Origin: Gonatopus flavifemur
Taxonomy: Eukaryota > Arthropoda > Insecta > Hymenoptera > Dryinidae
Assembly: GCA_018340375.1 (NCBI GenBank)
Contig: JAFFJZ010000002.1
Span: 20,726,001 to 20,790,000, forward strand
Direction: 5' to 3'
Length of the DNA stretch: 64,000 bases
The notes under the pieces are model-generated. The model ran no database searches, was not told where the DNA came from, and saw nothing but the letters and a program-made list of their open reading frames with translations. The translations under genes were made by a program, and so were the position numbers. Below are positions 11,793-23,648 of this stretch, piece after piece (position 1 is the first letter of the stretch; each line of letters opens with the position of its first letter).

Positions 11793-12976
11793 TACACTGA
11801 GAGAAAGGTACTTAGTTGAGACAACTAAATATTAGTTGCCGCAGCTGCGCTGAGAAAAATCACATAGTTACTGTAACTAAATGCTAGCCACAGCAGCAAA
11901 ATAATTTATTCGTATATCAGACAGCTAGACTTTTATTCAAATCAACGCATTTTGTTTAGTTAATTGAATTTAGTTGGATTGAGTAAAACATTCACTTCTC
12001 ACAAATCAATATTTTGACGTTGTGCTAACCAAATATTCCAAGTAAATCAAAATGTTATTTCAACTAAGTTATTTTATTAAGTCGATAAAATATGATTGTA
12101 CTGAAATATTGTTGGTTATTGAAAATCAAATGTATAACAGGAATCACTAAACAACCTTGCTAGAAATGACTCAAGTGATTTTCTAGGTTATTACAAGGCC
12201 TTGTTAGGCCTTGAAAGTCCCTCGCAAGGGCATCGTGAGGTCTTGCAAGGTCTGGAGAATAACTAGAATGATTTTTGCGGAGGATATTTAGTCAGGAGAG
12301 ATTCTGAAAAATTCTTCGCATTTCCACTTGCTCCATATTTTAGCACAATTTCACTGCATAAAAAAAGATTTTGTACGAATATTCTTCAGACAAAACGTTC
12401 CAAAAACCTTTGAACCAATGAAACTGAAAACTTTTGCTATGGAGTAATCTATTCTTCCAACAATAAAATCCAAAATTCCGTATCGCCGTTGCACGCGATT
12501 GCAGGCGTGTCGTTGAAAAATATACATGGGTGGAAATGCCGGTGAAACAATTGAAAATGATGAACTGGTAGTCAGTGCATGCGTAATCAGATTCTATTTG
12601 CTGAGGAACTTGAATTATTTATGCTACTATTAACTGAATTTTTTTATTTAATATGAATAGACGTCGAATCATTGTTTTTGCTACCGCAAACAAATTTTCA
12701 TTTATATCAAATAAAGATTTATTCAAATCAACTAAAAGATTATTGACTAAAGTATTTTTTCTCACGCAACTGAGCGATTTCTCTCAGTGTGGATTTTTAT
12801 TTGCGCTAGCTAGACTTTAGTTGGGGTAAATGAAAGTCTAGCTGTTTGGAATATGAATGGAATGGTTTATCGAATTGGAATACAAAATTTAGTTGTGACA
12901 AATAAAATTTAGGTGGCGCAACTAATTTTTTATTCACAGCTGTCGAATATTTAAATAGACTCTTTCTCTCAGTGTA
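11793..12976. mobile_element. MITE of the same family, split by an insertion
   Basis: The left piece (11793-11847) starts TACACTGAGAGAAAGGTACT; the right piece (about 12792-12976) ends CTCTTTCTCTCAGTGTA. Together they align with the uninterrupted copy at 11331-11567, so 11848-12791 is a later insertion. Confidence 0.7.
11848..12791. mobile_element. Element nested in the MITE at 11793-12976
   Basis: The ends GCTGAGAAAAATCAC and GATTTCTCTCAGTGTG are imperfect inverted repeats of the CACTGAGA type. The inside is AT-rich with CAACTAAAT-like motifs. It also has a small GC-richer island (about 12184-12267, AAGGCCTTGTTAGGCCTTG) that may be a third-level insertion. Confidence 0.5.
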
Positions 12977-14277
12977 TTAACGCGGAAGTGTTGATTTTTA
13001 CCCGAAGAATGCAATCAATGCACTGAAGAAAAATTCAATAAATATGAATTAATTTGTGCCCTGTCTGATAGATATTCTGTTGTTTTAATTAATGGTAATT
13101 CGAATCCAATCAATTTATCTGAGGTCGGTAAACAATTTTTGAACTCAATTATCTATTTTATCCACTCGAATGAATATTTATTGGAGAGAGGACTATTTGT
13201 GTAACGCAAATCAATTTTTTTTCAGGAATTACACATAATCTTTGAACTAGTTTGTGCAATAATTACAAGGCGTTACGAGTGATGGAGAGAATTTATGGTA
13301 TGGATTTTAATTGAAGATACAAATAATACCTAACATAATTTTATGTAACACATTTTTTTACTCGGTCATTGCTGATTGATTTTGAATATTCCATGATGTG
13401 TTTTTGTTCGACAGAATATGAGTCGACAAATTATCCAGATATGAATTATTTTATATTTCCTGGGGCATGGTGTATTTTTTTTCTTGTTCAGTTCATGTAA
13501 ATATTCTTGTCGTACAAATCTCATTGAATATGTTTTTAAACCAATGAGGTCAATGCAGTTACCATCTGCATCCCTGGGAAAAAAGAATGCAAAATGTGAA
13601 TCTCGTCAATTATATAGATAACTCAAAATAAAGTTCAAGTTATCATAATTTTGATTAATTTCACAACTGTGAACGTAAGATCTATCACAAGTGATGCACA
13701 CTATCTGATATATCTTACATTTTCTGCTGTAAAATCAAGTAAAATTGTGGTAGCTCGAACTGTATCCTGAATCTTCAATATTTATCCATTTAACGACATG
13801 TGAATTTTGAAAATTTCTTCACAGTGTGATAGATTACCATCTAGTTCAATTCCGAATTCATTAAGTCAAATAAGGATTTTAAATAAATGTTTTTCGCACG
13901 AAGGAAATATTATATTCGAAGTTTTTGTGAAGGAAATATCAACGGGAGAAAAGACTTGGCATATGAAACGAAATCATGCGATCTTAGTGCCATTTACTAT
14001 GAAAAATTTTGAAATAAAGCATCACGGAAAAAAAAATTCACTGGAATAGCAAGAAGTTCGTGGTTCTAGCGGAATCCAATTGTTATTATAAGGAAAACAA
14101 GCAAGTTTGCTAGAATAAACGGCAATAAAAGGACTGATAATTATGAAGAATCAGTTCCCAAACACAGCGAATTAGTTCGTTTGGTTATTCAATCCACTTA
14201 GCGACGACGAATTAGTTGAAATGGTCAAATCTTCTTTCTCCGTGTAGCTAAGTTTAATAAGTTGTCAATAGTGATTT

Positions 14278-15364
14278 CCCTGGCGGAAAAAATTTCTCAT
14301 AATTCATCCTAAAATATCATAATTTCTCTAGGGATTGGAACTGTTTTATGAGAAGTTTTTATCATGAAAAGTCATAAGGTAGAATAATGTTTCTCATAAA
14401 TTCTTATGAGGTCTCATAATTTTTCTGGAAATTTTCTCATAAAAAGTCATCAATGTCCATATTTTCTCTCATAATTTCTTCAGGAATTCAGACAGTGTTA
14501 TGATGAATTTTTCCTCATATTTCTTCATAAGAGGTTCATCAAATTCCGAAATTGTTTAAAATTGCGACTTCCTTATTTTATTATTCTTGCTTCAATATTT
14601 AAAGAAAATCGTTCCGTATGGTGACACTATTGATGCAGAGCAAACATACACTGAGAAAAATCTGCATTGTAGAAATCATGTTTCAATATAGTAATGTATT
14701 TGACGGTGAAAAATACATTATTTTGGTTATTATTACCATGAGCTAGGTGATAAATACCATCTTTTCGGTGAATCAAACAGAATGTACGGTGAAATTCAAC
14801 ATTGAAAAGGTACTTTTCACTTTTGAAAGGCTGGCTTCAGTTTTCATTATTTGACGGGTGAAAAATATATGAAATAGAGGTTATTTTCACATTTCATTTT
14901 TCTCAGTGTATATGTTGTGAGCAGCACCTGACGTTTTATTGGAAGTTGAAATTAGTTTGTTTCAGGATTACAATGCGAGGGAATAAAGATGAAAAATATA
15001 GTGTTTTATGATGAAATTTTATGAACAATGTTGGTTTCTCGTGCAAATGTATTTTTCATACAAACAGATCTAAAACATTATGGAAAATTATGAGATTTTA
15101 GGATTAAAATTATGAGAAGTTACGATTTCTCATGGAAAAGATTGTATTTCTGAAAAATTAAAGAAATTTAAGTATCGTGTGAAAATATGAAATTTTATGA
15201 CGAATTATGATTTTCAATGAGGGAATATTTTTTATAATGACAGTTCCAATTTCTAGAGAAATTATGAAGTTTGAGGAATTGTTATGGAATTTGATGCAAA
15301 ATTATGAGATTTATGAGGACATATGAAAAACTGTGAAAAAATATGAGAAATTTTTTCGCCAGGG
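14278..15364. mobile_element. 1.1-kb foldback-like element rich in CATAATT / AATTATG
   Basis: The ends are CCCTGGCGgAAAAAATTTCTC and its complement (GAGAAATTTTTTCGCCAGGG). Both arms consist of many degenerate copies of TCTCATAATTTCT in opposite orientation. No coding region is seen. It is interrupted near the middle by a MITE (14647-14910). Confidence 0.75.
14647..14910. mobile_element. MITE nested in the 14278-15364 element
   Basis: Inverted ends TACACTGAGAAAAATC and ATTTTTCTCAGTGTA, with TA on both sides. It lies between the two AATTATG-rich arms, so it came in later. Confidence 0.75.
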
Positions 15365-15435
15365 TTGTTATAAAATATTTTCTCCATGCGCGTGGATGTA
15401 TTTTGACGGATTTTGAAAACCTATTCATTCCGTGT

Positions 15436-15674
15436 TACACGGAGAACACGATTTGCTGAAAAGTATCATGTTTTATAGCGTTTGAGCATTATTCTCGCCC
15501 AAATTAAAATAATCACACGAAAATATCTCTAAAAGTACCATACTTGCTTGGAAACTCCTGAAGAAGTATAGTACTTTTGTAGATATTTTCATGTAAATAA
15601 TTTGACGTGGACATGAATAATGCTCAAACACTATAAAGTATGGTACTTTTTAGCAGATGCTTTTTCTCCGTGTA
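15436..15674. mobile_element. MITE, 'AAAGTACCATACTT' family, copy 1
   Basis: TACACGGAGAACACG to TTTTTCTCCGTGTA, with strong inner symmetry (GCGTTTGAGCATTATTC and mirror, AAGTATAGTACTTTTG). A sister copy lies 0.8 kb away at 16486-16726. Confidence 0.8.
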
Positions 15675-16485
15675 CAACATTGGAAAATATCAAATGTCGT
15701 ACTTTTGCCTCACGATTTATAGAATATGTTAGAAATATCATTGAATTCCAAAAACACGTACAATTCTATTTAATCCGATGAAAGCACGGTACAAGACACT
15801 CGAACGGTAGCAACGTGTGAAGTCATGTATAGTGTGAGTAACAACAATATGTTGCAACCTCAGAAAACAAATAGAGAATAATGATTTCAATTCTTGAGAA
15901 AGAAAACAAAATTATCATTTGCATACAATTGCATACAATTCTTTATTTCGAATAACATGAGACGCTCATACTTTGTTGGGAACAATCCTGTACTTTGATG
16001 GAATCATTAGAGATCGTTAGTATTTATCAATTATTGTATTAGACAAGATAAATGTAGTGCTGTAAAAGTCAGTTTCCTGTCGCAAAGCGTATTTGCGAAA
16101 GGAAGAAGAATGAAAAATGAACATCATAAAATTTTACATTCGTGCATCTCTTACAATGCATGATTAATTGATTAACTTAATGAATCTGCTCGCATGATTC
16201 AGAATAAATTATGTAAATTGAAAATAAACGTCAATGTCGAAGACCATTTAGTACACACGGAGGAAACAAGTATATTGAAAAATACTGTATTTTATGAAAA
16301 TCTAACGGCGGTCTTGTTCGAGTTGAATGGATTTTTGAGAGTAAATAATTGGATTCAGGTAAAAACAACGCTGAATTTCTAAAAAATATTTTTCAGTCGA
16401 ATTTGTGTTATTGAATTGAAACCGAGTTTGTATAAGATTCGTCATTTTTGAATGAAATTCTTCATGGGAAGCGATTGAAATCAGG

Positions 16486-16726
16486 TGCAGGGAGAAAAAA
16501 GGTCTGCTAAGAAGTACCATATTTTATAGCGTTCGAGCATCAGTCTTGTCCAGATCAAATTATTTACGCGAAAATACCTCTAAAAGTACCATACTGGCTT
16601 GGACTTTCCTGAAGAAGTATACTACTTCTGTAGATATTTTCATGTCAATGATTTGATCCGATCAAGACTGATGCTCGAAACACTATAAAGTATGGTGATT
16701 TTTAGCAGATCTTTTTTCTCCGTGTG
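16486..16726. mobile_element. MITE, 'AAAGTACCATACTT' family, copy 2
   Basis: It aligns end to end with the copy at 15436-15674 (GAAGTACCATATTTTATAGC, CGAGCATCAGTCTTG and mirror). The left end has decayed to GTGCAGGGAGAAAAAA; the right end is TTTTTTCTCCGTGTG. Confidence 0.8.
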
Positions 16727-17293
16727 AATCTTGATTGCTTCAAGAAAAACATTATATCGATCTCACCGCACGTGGAAACCTTTTGTGCATAAAATGGGAT
16801 ATACTAAATAGTATCGCGAATTTGTTTCATGAAAAATTGTCTTTTCCAATCCAAATGATCTTCCTAATCTTGTATTCATGAGAAAATAGCGAGGAAAAAT
16901 TGGAACATTACAATTTGGAAACTTCATAACTCACATCGGCTTGAGTTATAATCCCGAACTGTGCTGTCGAGTCGAATGTCATAAATCTGAAGATTTATTC
17001 TTTAAATTTCAGTTCGTGTTCAAGGTTATGATCATAGCCACGATTATAATTTTTTCTTCCGTGTTTTGCATTCATTCTCTACGAATTTATTATCGGTTCA
17101 ATAAGATTTTAGGTCACAATCAACTGGCTACTCATTACTTCGTTTGAAGGACGAATGAATTTTCATGTTATTTCTCAAGATAATGTTCAAATGTACTTCA
17201 TGATCGAATAAACCTCAAAACGTATATATAAATGATAGTTTGATGAATTGAGCATAAATGAAAGGAGATTGATAATTAAATATATATTCTTAC

Positions 17294-19120
17294 CTTTAAT
17301 CTGGGATCAACGACAGCCGAAGGATCACTCCTTGGACCCATTTTGCATGTTCCAGAATAATGATAGATATTGAAAGTAAGAGTACGTATGGCGCATTCCC
17401 AATACTCGTCCGAGTCGTATCGATAATTGTCACAACCAGGTAAAGAGGCGTTGAAGAGTTGTGAATTGAATTTCCTCATAGCGGGAGTTTTACTGATATC
17501 GATAGCAGCTCTGACCCCTTTGATCATAATTCGAACATCTTCTCTATCGTCTAAATAATTCGCGACTATTTCAGGCTTGACCCAAGGGTTATTGCTCTTC
17601 AGTCTGATAGTACCACGACTTTTTGGTCTGAGAATCATGGGAAGGATAGTCCAGGCATATTTTCCTAGAATAGGACCATACGATTTCACCCAGAGATCAT
17701 CCCTTATTCCGAAAGTACGATACAAGACGGGGTCGGAAGTCACTGCCGCACCGAGGAACAGTAGTTCCATATTGGCGAAAGCATCGGCTTCTCCCGGTTT
17801 ATCAACGTCCACGAAAGCGATAGCTTCGCAACCACCTGGCACGGTGAGTGGACCTAACCTGTCGATTAGGAAATCTTTCAAATATGGGAATGCTGGGTTT
17901 ACCATGTCTGCGACTCTCAAAGCGGCTGGCTGATCAATTGTGAATGAGAGACCACCATAAGCAATGTGATCCATCAGATTATCACCAACTGGGGCATCTT
18001 TGATAACTTTAATGCCAAGTTGTCGAAGATGTTTAGCTGGACCAATCCCGGATAACATCATTAACTGTGCCGATCCGATAGCACCTGCGGAAAGAATCAC
18101 TTCTTTTCTCGCGTAAACTATCATTTCTTGACCATTCTTGACGAATTTAACTCCGACCGCTCGTTTGCTCTTTGGATCTATCAAAATTTTGGTTACCATG
18201 CTTCTTTTGGATACGTGGAGATTTCTACGATTTCTCGCAGGGTGTAAATAAGCCTTATTGCTGCTCATGCGTGTGCCGTTTTTCGTTGTCGATAACAAAT
18301 ACGAAAATCCAACCTCACTTTCGCCGGTGTAATTTGTTAATGGATATCCGAGGTCGTGTCCAGCTTCTAAGAAAGCATCGGCTAAGGGAGTATGAAAAGC
18401 TGGATGAGCAATGTTCACCGGTCCCGTTCTGCTATGTCTTTTTCTACGATCTTTCTCCATGTTCGGAACATCCAAAGTTTCTAATTTTTTGAAATAAGGC
18501 AATACATTTTCGTAAGACCATCCATCGTTGCCCAACTCTGCCCAACGATCGTAATCCTTGGGATGACCTCTCGTAGCAATCATATAATTCAGTACGCTAC
18601 TTCCACCCATGACCTTACCCCTTGGCCAATTGCACCTCTGACCATTCATGCCGGTGCAATAACGATCCGATGGTTCCGTTTGATATTGCCAATTAATTTC
18701 AGGAGAAAATTGCAGATAAACCACCGCCAACGGTATGTCCATGATAAGAGTCTCATCGCCTCCAGCTTCTATTAGTAACACATCGACATCTTCAACTTCG
18801 CTGAGCCTCGCAGCGATAGTGGCACCCGCAGTTCCTGCCCCGACTACAATAAAATCGTATTTCGAATAGATTTTCGGGGTCATATCTCTCATCTCTTGAC
18901 TGCTAAATTGTCCACCATCGTTCAAGAAATTTGTCACCCCCAAAAGGGATCGCATCAGATTTTGTGCACTATCTACAGAATTTCTCACTACTTCACCTCC
19001 GTAAACACTACTGTATCGTTTATTGATAACTGCTCCATCACAACTATTTGACACGAAAACGATGAGCGATAGAGCAATGAAATTGATCAAAGTATTCGAC
19101 ATCCTGTTCGAAAGAAGCAT
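17294..19120 (-). CDS. GMC oxidoreductase (glucose dehydrogenase-like), gene B, exon 1
   Basis: This exon has 609 codons from ATG at 19120 to the donor at 17293; with the last exon (7076-7213) the protein is 654 residues, a usual length for the family. A hydrophobic signal segment (LINFIALSLIVFVSNS) follows the second Met (19102). FAD motif GAGTAG is at 94-99 and the ribose-binding Glu in LLIEAGG near 118. GMC signature 1 (PRGKVMGGSSVLNYM) is at about 166-180. Signature 2 (GAIGSAQLMMLSGIGP) is at 346-361, with Ala where Pro is usual. The catalytic His lies in YHYSGTCKMG near 587; gene C has the more usual [10 protein letters not shown]. These enzymes oxidise alcohols or sugars with FAD; the electron acceptor and substrate are unknown here. 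The frame stays open to a TTG at 19144, but the ATG matches gene A. It is likely secreted. Confidence 0.95.
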
Positions 19121-19226
19121 GCTGTCTTCGACGGAGGTACGCAACGATCCTCCGCACGTTGAAATCTTACGCGAGTGATAAAAGATTGTAGAGAATAGTG
19201 TTTCCTATTTGTTCGGTGATGTAAAT

Positions 19227-19233
19227 TTATATA
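19227..19233 (-). promoter_or_regulatory. TATA box of gene B
   Basis: The minus strand reads AAAGCTATATAAATTTACAT, with TATATAA about 107 nt upstream of the ATG at 19120. The start of transcription is expected near 19197. Position and flanks match the box of gene A. Confidence 0.65.
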
Positions 19234-19286
19234 GCTTTAGCAGAGATCGTGATAGGAGGATTTGCTGCATTGCTCGCGCAGCTTCA

Positions 19287-19310
19287 ATGCTGTCACGAAT
19301 AATAATTTAC
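19287..19310 (-). promoter_or_regulatory. Upstream promoter block conserved with gene A
   Basis: The block is identical over 24 nt to 1119-1142, and is about 55 nt upstream of the TATA box. See the entry for gene A. Confidence 0.5.
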
Positions 19311-19342
19311 ACACTAACATCTACAGAAAATCTTACACGTGT

Positions 19343-19450
19343 GTGATCCTCTTTCTCTCTCTTTTTCTCTAGTATCCACCAAATTTTTTGAGAATTATTT
19401 TCCTTCGCCTTCCCTCCTCCCTTCTCTCTCTCTCATTCTCTTATTTCCTT
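19343..19450 (-). promoter_or_regulatory. Purine-rich (GAGA-like) tract upstream of gene B
   Basis: The plus strand holds runs of CTCTCTCTCT and CTTCCCTCCTCCC, so the minus strand, the coding sense of B, reads GAGAGAGAGA. It sits about 150-250 nt upstream of the expected transcription start. GAGA-type promoter sites are common in insects; a role here is only inferred. Gene A lacks it. Confidence 0.3.
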
Positions 19451-20771
19451 GGACTTGACCGCCTAGACCCGCTGTCAGATCAGCCAATGGCGTAACAACA
19501 ATGGGATAGCGAGGTAGAAGAGTGAGAGGAGAGGACGATGTACGTAATCCTTAAGCATTTTGGGGAAATTTATAATATCGATGAATTCCTTGGATCCACA
19601 GTCGATTAGTATGGAAGAAGTTGCTTGGAGAGGGGAGAATGTGAAAAAAAGGACACGATGGGAATTGGTTTATTATGTCACCGGTATCTATAACACTATT
19701 TGATTGAATATAACGAACGAAAATGATATCTTTTGGGAATTTAAGTTACGATCTCTTGATAGATTACAAATTACAAAAAATATATCTCAGTTTAGTATTA
19801 AAGTATTATTCTGATAGCTGAAATATATATGTTTCTATAATTCCTATTTAATTGAATGGGTTTTTCCTTTGTGATCAATATAAAAACTTGGAATACTGAA
19901 TTTGATTGTCGTAATTAGTGAATCAATATTGGCGTCATAGGCATCACGATGTCAATATATTATTCCATATCCCGTTCCTCGAGAATTCATTGCTCTCCTC
20001 GTCAATATTTTTTCATTTTCTGTAGATGGTTTGATTAGCATTGAAATTTTTATTGCACGTGAAGATTTTGGGAGTTCGGTATGAATTCCTTAATTTTTCC
20101 TAATCGCTGCAAGAATTAACAACACATCGCAGTCGTGTTCGATCTTCTCATATTGTTTTAATTATTCATTTTGTAGAATGGGGTCAATTGTTTTTTGAGA
20201 TGAGTGTTAAACTGTCACTGAAATGTTGAACATCACATGGAAAAAATATTCACTGGAGAATTGAAAATACACTGTAAATGTTTCCTGTTGGATGATAGAA
20301 TTTTATTACATTATTTAGTGATATACTTTTGAGAAGATTCCTCGAAGAATGTCAATGATATTATACTTGGAAGAGTTTGAAACATAACAGATTTCATGTC
20401 TCCCATATACACTCCATTTGTTCAGTATATGGGAATAATTTACAAAAAAAAATTATGTTTCAGGATGATTTATGGGATAATTTTAAGAATTGTAATGTTA
20501 GTGTGTAGAAACTAATACACATAAGATGAATTTCATTATCATCATATTCATTAACATCAGTTATAAATAATATCAATATCGTCCTTCGTCAGATTTGAAT
20601 AATGAGAAAAATATTACTCAAAGGAATAAAAACGTATAAGTATTTAGATCACTCTTTGCGGTCGATAAAATTCTCACCTATGAGAGATCAATTTTGTAAA
20701 TACGTATATCAAAGAGAGAATTACAAAATTTCATGTAACAAGTTTTGAATAATAAGAATTGGCAACATTTA
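19451..20771. other. AT-rich intergenic DNA, no feature
   Basis: This is upstream of gene B. I see a short perfect repeat pair near 20403-20431 (CCCATATAC / GTATATGGG) and nothing larger. Confidence 0.4.
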
Positions 20772-20991
20772 TACAGTGAAAAGTCACTTTTTAACCGACC
20801 AGAAGGGAGCCTGAAATTTCCACTCGTTTAGAATGAAAATCGAAGGTTTGAGATTAGATTGCCATGTCCATTTCAATTCTGTAGTGGAGATTTTAGAATA
20901 AAATTTCACTCGAAAAAGATGGAGGAACCACTCGAATAGGAAGATCCCACTTCTGAGAATTAATAGAGAGGAGCCATCGATTTTTCACTGT
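20772..20991. mobile_element. Probable MITE with CAGTGAAAA ends
   Basis: TACAGTGAAAAGTC on the left and GATTTTTCACTGT on the right. The inner symmetry is weak, so the call is tentative. Confidence 0.4.
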
Positions 20992-21097
20992 TTTAGATTT
21001 GGGGAGATGGAAATGAAAAACAGAAGACTTATAATACACTTCGAATGAAAAGCGACCAATAGCAAAGCCTGAGTAATATATATATATATATATATAT

Positions 21098-21387
21098 TAG
21101 GGGTGTGCGAGTAGTGATTTTTTCGAGTCGAGTCGAGTCGAGTAATTGAAGTTTCGAGTCGAGTCGAGCCGAGTACTCGAAATTTATCGAGTACTCGAAA
21201 ATTTATCGATCCCTTATGTTTTCTAAGAATATTCTACTTTTCACAAATGGTGATTCATGATAATTCTAAAAAAATTGTCAAATTACTCGAAGAGTTTCGA
21301 GTAGCTCGAAAATTTCGAGTAGTAAAAAATACTCGACTCGACTCGACTCGACAATACTCGAAAATTTCGAGTACTCGCACACGCCTA
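21098..21387. mobile_element. hAT-type palindromic MITE of CGAGTACTCGA repeats, copy 1
   Basis: The ends are TAGGGGTGTGCGAGTA and TACTCGCACACGCCTA. It lies in a TA dinucleotide run (21074-21097 and 21388-21400), so any 8-bp target copy is hidden in the run. The interior is GAGTC / GACTC pentamer arrays. The second copy (63152-63398) has a clean 8-bp duplication. Confidence 0.75.
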
Positions 21388-22712
21388 ATATATATATATT
21401 ATTGTATGAACTGAAACAAGTGATTGACGTACCTGTGGAGAGAAGATGAAAAAAAATACCTACGATGTTAGGCTGAATGAAAATTCCTTGATTAGAATGT
21501 AGAAAAATGTCAAAGTCACAAATACTGTCCTTATAGATGAATCAAGTTCAAGTTCAATCAGTTTATTTAAATTCGGTTTCAAAAAATTTAAATGGACAGC
21601 ATTGGATTTGAATCGACAAGTTCGTAGAATGATAATAAGCAACCGCAAGATATAGTTTTACTCATGATAAGTGGTAAATCCAAACCACATCAATAACGTA
21701 AATAAATAACAAGACACATAATAACTACATATCGATTAAAATGTACAGCATCTAACGCGTGGGAAAAAAGTAAGGACACTAAATATGATCAGAATGGCTG
21801 TAAAAGATTGAAATTCAAAAATCGGTCCGAGTCATCCTAATTCTATTGAGAATTTTCTAAAAGTATTCTCCAAGATTTTATTCCTAAGAGATCTTTCACA
21901 CATATCAATAGAACTTTTCCGCTATAACCATGTAAAAAGATGTTCAGGATGTGTGCATTTGATTTCCGTATTCTTCTATATGATACAGAGGAATACAGAA
22001 ATCATCAACCATCCTTGACATTACAGATGGAATGTGAATCCAATCTCTTCGTGCGATAACCACCGTTAATGCAGTTCAATTTTATGAGAAATTACACAAG
22101 ATCAAGACGATGAATAAGATGAGTTCATTCACAAAGCAATCATTTACAAATGGAATCTCATGGCAAGAACGATAATCGATAGTGGAAATCAATGACAAAT
22201 CAGTTTCTGTTCCTTACAAGGGGTTTTGAATTTCCCGTTCGAGTCAATAATTTTCTTCACACGAGGATGTTTCGGGAAATAATTAATTAATAAGTGGTCT
22301 TGGAGTTTATGTGACATTTATTTTTAGATAACGATATCAAGAACCATTTGAACAAAAATTTCTTTTCGAATAGACAGAATACGCTTTCAAGGAAGCATTT
22401 GAATATTACATTAAACTTTGAGCGAATGTAATTTTTAATTGAAGGTCACAAAAAAAAGATCTCACAGACTCACAAATGTGTTTTTTTCTTTTTTTCGTCG
22501 TTAAATAAAAATATTTACTGAACTCACGTACCTAAATATATTATCGCTCCTGTAATTGCTAATTTGAATCAAATCAGCATGCTTTGAGATAATCAAATCT
22601 TCATCTATGAATGAGTAAAGCAACGTTCAATGCCTTGACGAAACTTTTTTTTCTCAATGGACTGATGAATCGATTAACATCTTATTAGAATAGGAAATGA
22701 AGAGAAAAATTC
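21388..22712. other. AT-rich intergenic DNA, no feature
   Basis: Only short TA runs at the left edge; I see no gene or repeat beyond that. Confidence 0.4.
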
Positions 22713-23207
22713 GTGGATAGGAATATCATGGTTGAGAATACAATCGTTTTTCTGTTTTCAGAACAAATGTTATTCATTGCATCATTTGTATCGTTTTGTT
22801 CGATTCAACTAAATTTCAACTTGGAACGACTAAATTTCCATTCCTTCTTTCTGGTGCGGAGTTCGCAATCGAAAACTCCGTGCGGAATTCAATACATTCG
22901 AATGTGTGTATTTTTGATTTATATGAAAGAAGAGAAAACAAAAGAAAATCGATCTTCCGAAAATGAGGAAACTTTATATGGAAGATTCCAAGGATATTTT
23001 GTTAGACAGAATACTTTCAATCGAGCTTTCATTGCTTCTGCAAGTTTTCCGAGGATTCATAGACTAGTTCGAAGGTTCTTTCAGACATTGGAATGTCTAA
23101 GAGAACAAAAAATCGAATATCTCGGTCGTAAACAGCAGTGTAAAAAAAAGTTGTTGAATTCCAAACAAAGATGCTTGGAAATGTACAACTTTGTTTTGGA
23201 AAAATAA
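22713..23207 (+). CDS. Unrecognised 164-codon open frame
   Basis: I recognise no family. The frame is longer than I would expect by chance in DNA this AT-rich, and an AATAAA follows the stop at 23235-23240, 28 nt on. It opens with TTG at 22713; the first ATG in frame is at 22728. The product would have a hydrophobic N-terminal third (SEQMLFIASFVSFCSIQLNF) and a basic, Arg- and Lys-rich C-terminal half with many Cys (EYLGRKQQCKKKLLNSKQ). Against it: no promoter, no splice context and no known domain. It may be a chance frame or a piece of an old element. Confidence 0.2.
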   Translation: MDRNIMVENTIVFLFSEQMLFIASFVSFCSIQLNFNLERLNFHSFFLVRSSQSKTPCGIQYIRMCVFLIYMKEEKTKENRSSENEETLYGRFQGYFVRQNTFNRAFIASASFPRIHRLVRRFFQTLECLREQKIEYLGRKQQCKKKLLNSKQRCLEMYNFVLEK

Positions 23208-23456
23208 TTTTCGAACTTTCTTTGTGGATTTATAAATAAAAGTTTGGCAAGTTTCGAAAATTTCTGTGAAATCATTTAACTTTTTGGATATTCACAAATT
23301 TTTTTAAGATAATTTCCAATTGAAGGTTGTGTAAAGAACTGCGGAACTTTCTTCAGCAGTTTTGGAGATATTTTTTTCACATTCAGTCGTAGGGAAAAAT
23401 AGAAAGATGTGTTTTTACTTGTAAAATCCTCGATTACTGAGTTGTTAACTTAACGT

Positions 23457-23648
23457 GATACCAGCGCTATAATTTTTACGGGACAAACTAACAAAGAATG
23501 CACGCAATAATTTATTTAAAATATCCCTCTGTACAGCACTTCTTCAGCAGTTCAAGAAATGCTGTACAGAGAGATATTTTGAATTAATGTACGTATTTTT
23601 ATGTAGTTCGTCCCGAAAAAATTTTTAAAAGCCCAGCCGCTGGTATCC
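23457..23648. repeat. Inverted repeat, about 85-bp arms (hairpin)
   Basis: The arms read ATACCAGCGCT...ACGGGAC...ATATCCCTCTGTACAGCA and its mirror, ending GCCGCTGGTATCC. The inner 17 bp next to the loop is almost perfect. The loop is about 20 nt and contains CTTCAGCAGTT, which also occurs at about 23353. Confidence 0.65.

Larger units (their letters stand above)
7214..17293 (-). other. Intron of gene B (about 10.1 kb)
   Basis: The donor is GTAAGA at 17288-17293 and the acceptor CAG at 7214-7216, both read on the minus strand. The intron holds at least seven repeat elements, listed separately. The stretches 7214-9031, 10223-11330, 12977-14277 and 16727-17293 show nothing I can name, apart from a possible worn MITE at about 14023-14247 (ATCACGGAAAAAAA to TCTTTCTCCGTGTAG). 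Confidence 0.8.

Noticed and set aside
17577..17933. 118-codon plus-strand frame
   Set aside because: It is antisense to the well-supported GMC exon of gene B and owes its length to that gene's codon composition.
18172..18775. Plus-strand frames of 106 and 70 codons
   Set aside because: Shadows of gene B exon 1 on the other strand; no features of their own.
19121..19144. Extension of gene B to a TTG start
   Set aside because: TTG is not a likely start here; gene A has no matching extension, and the ATG at 19120 aligns with the gene A start.
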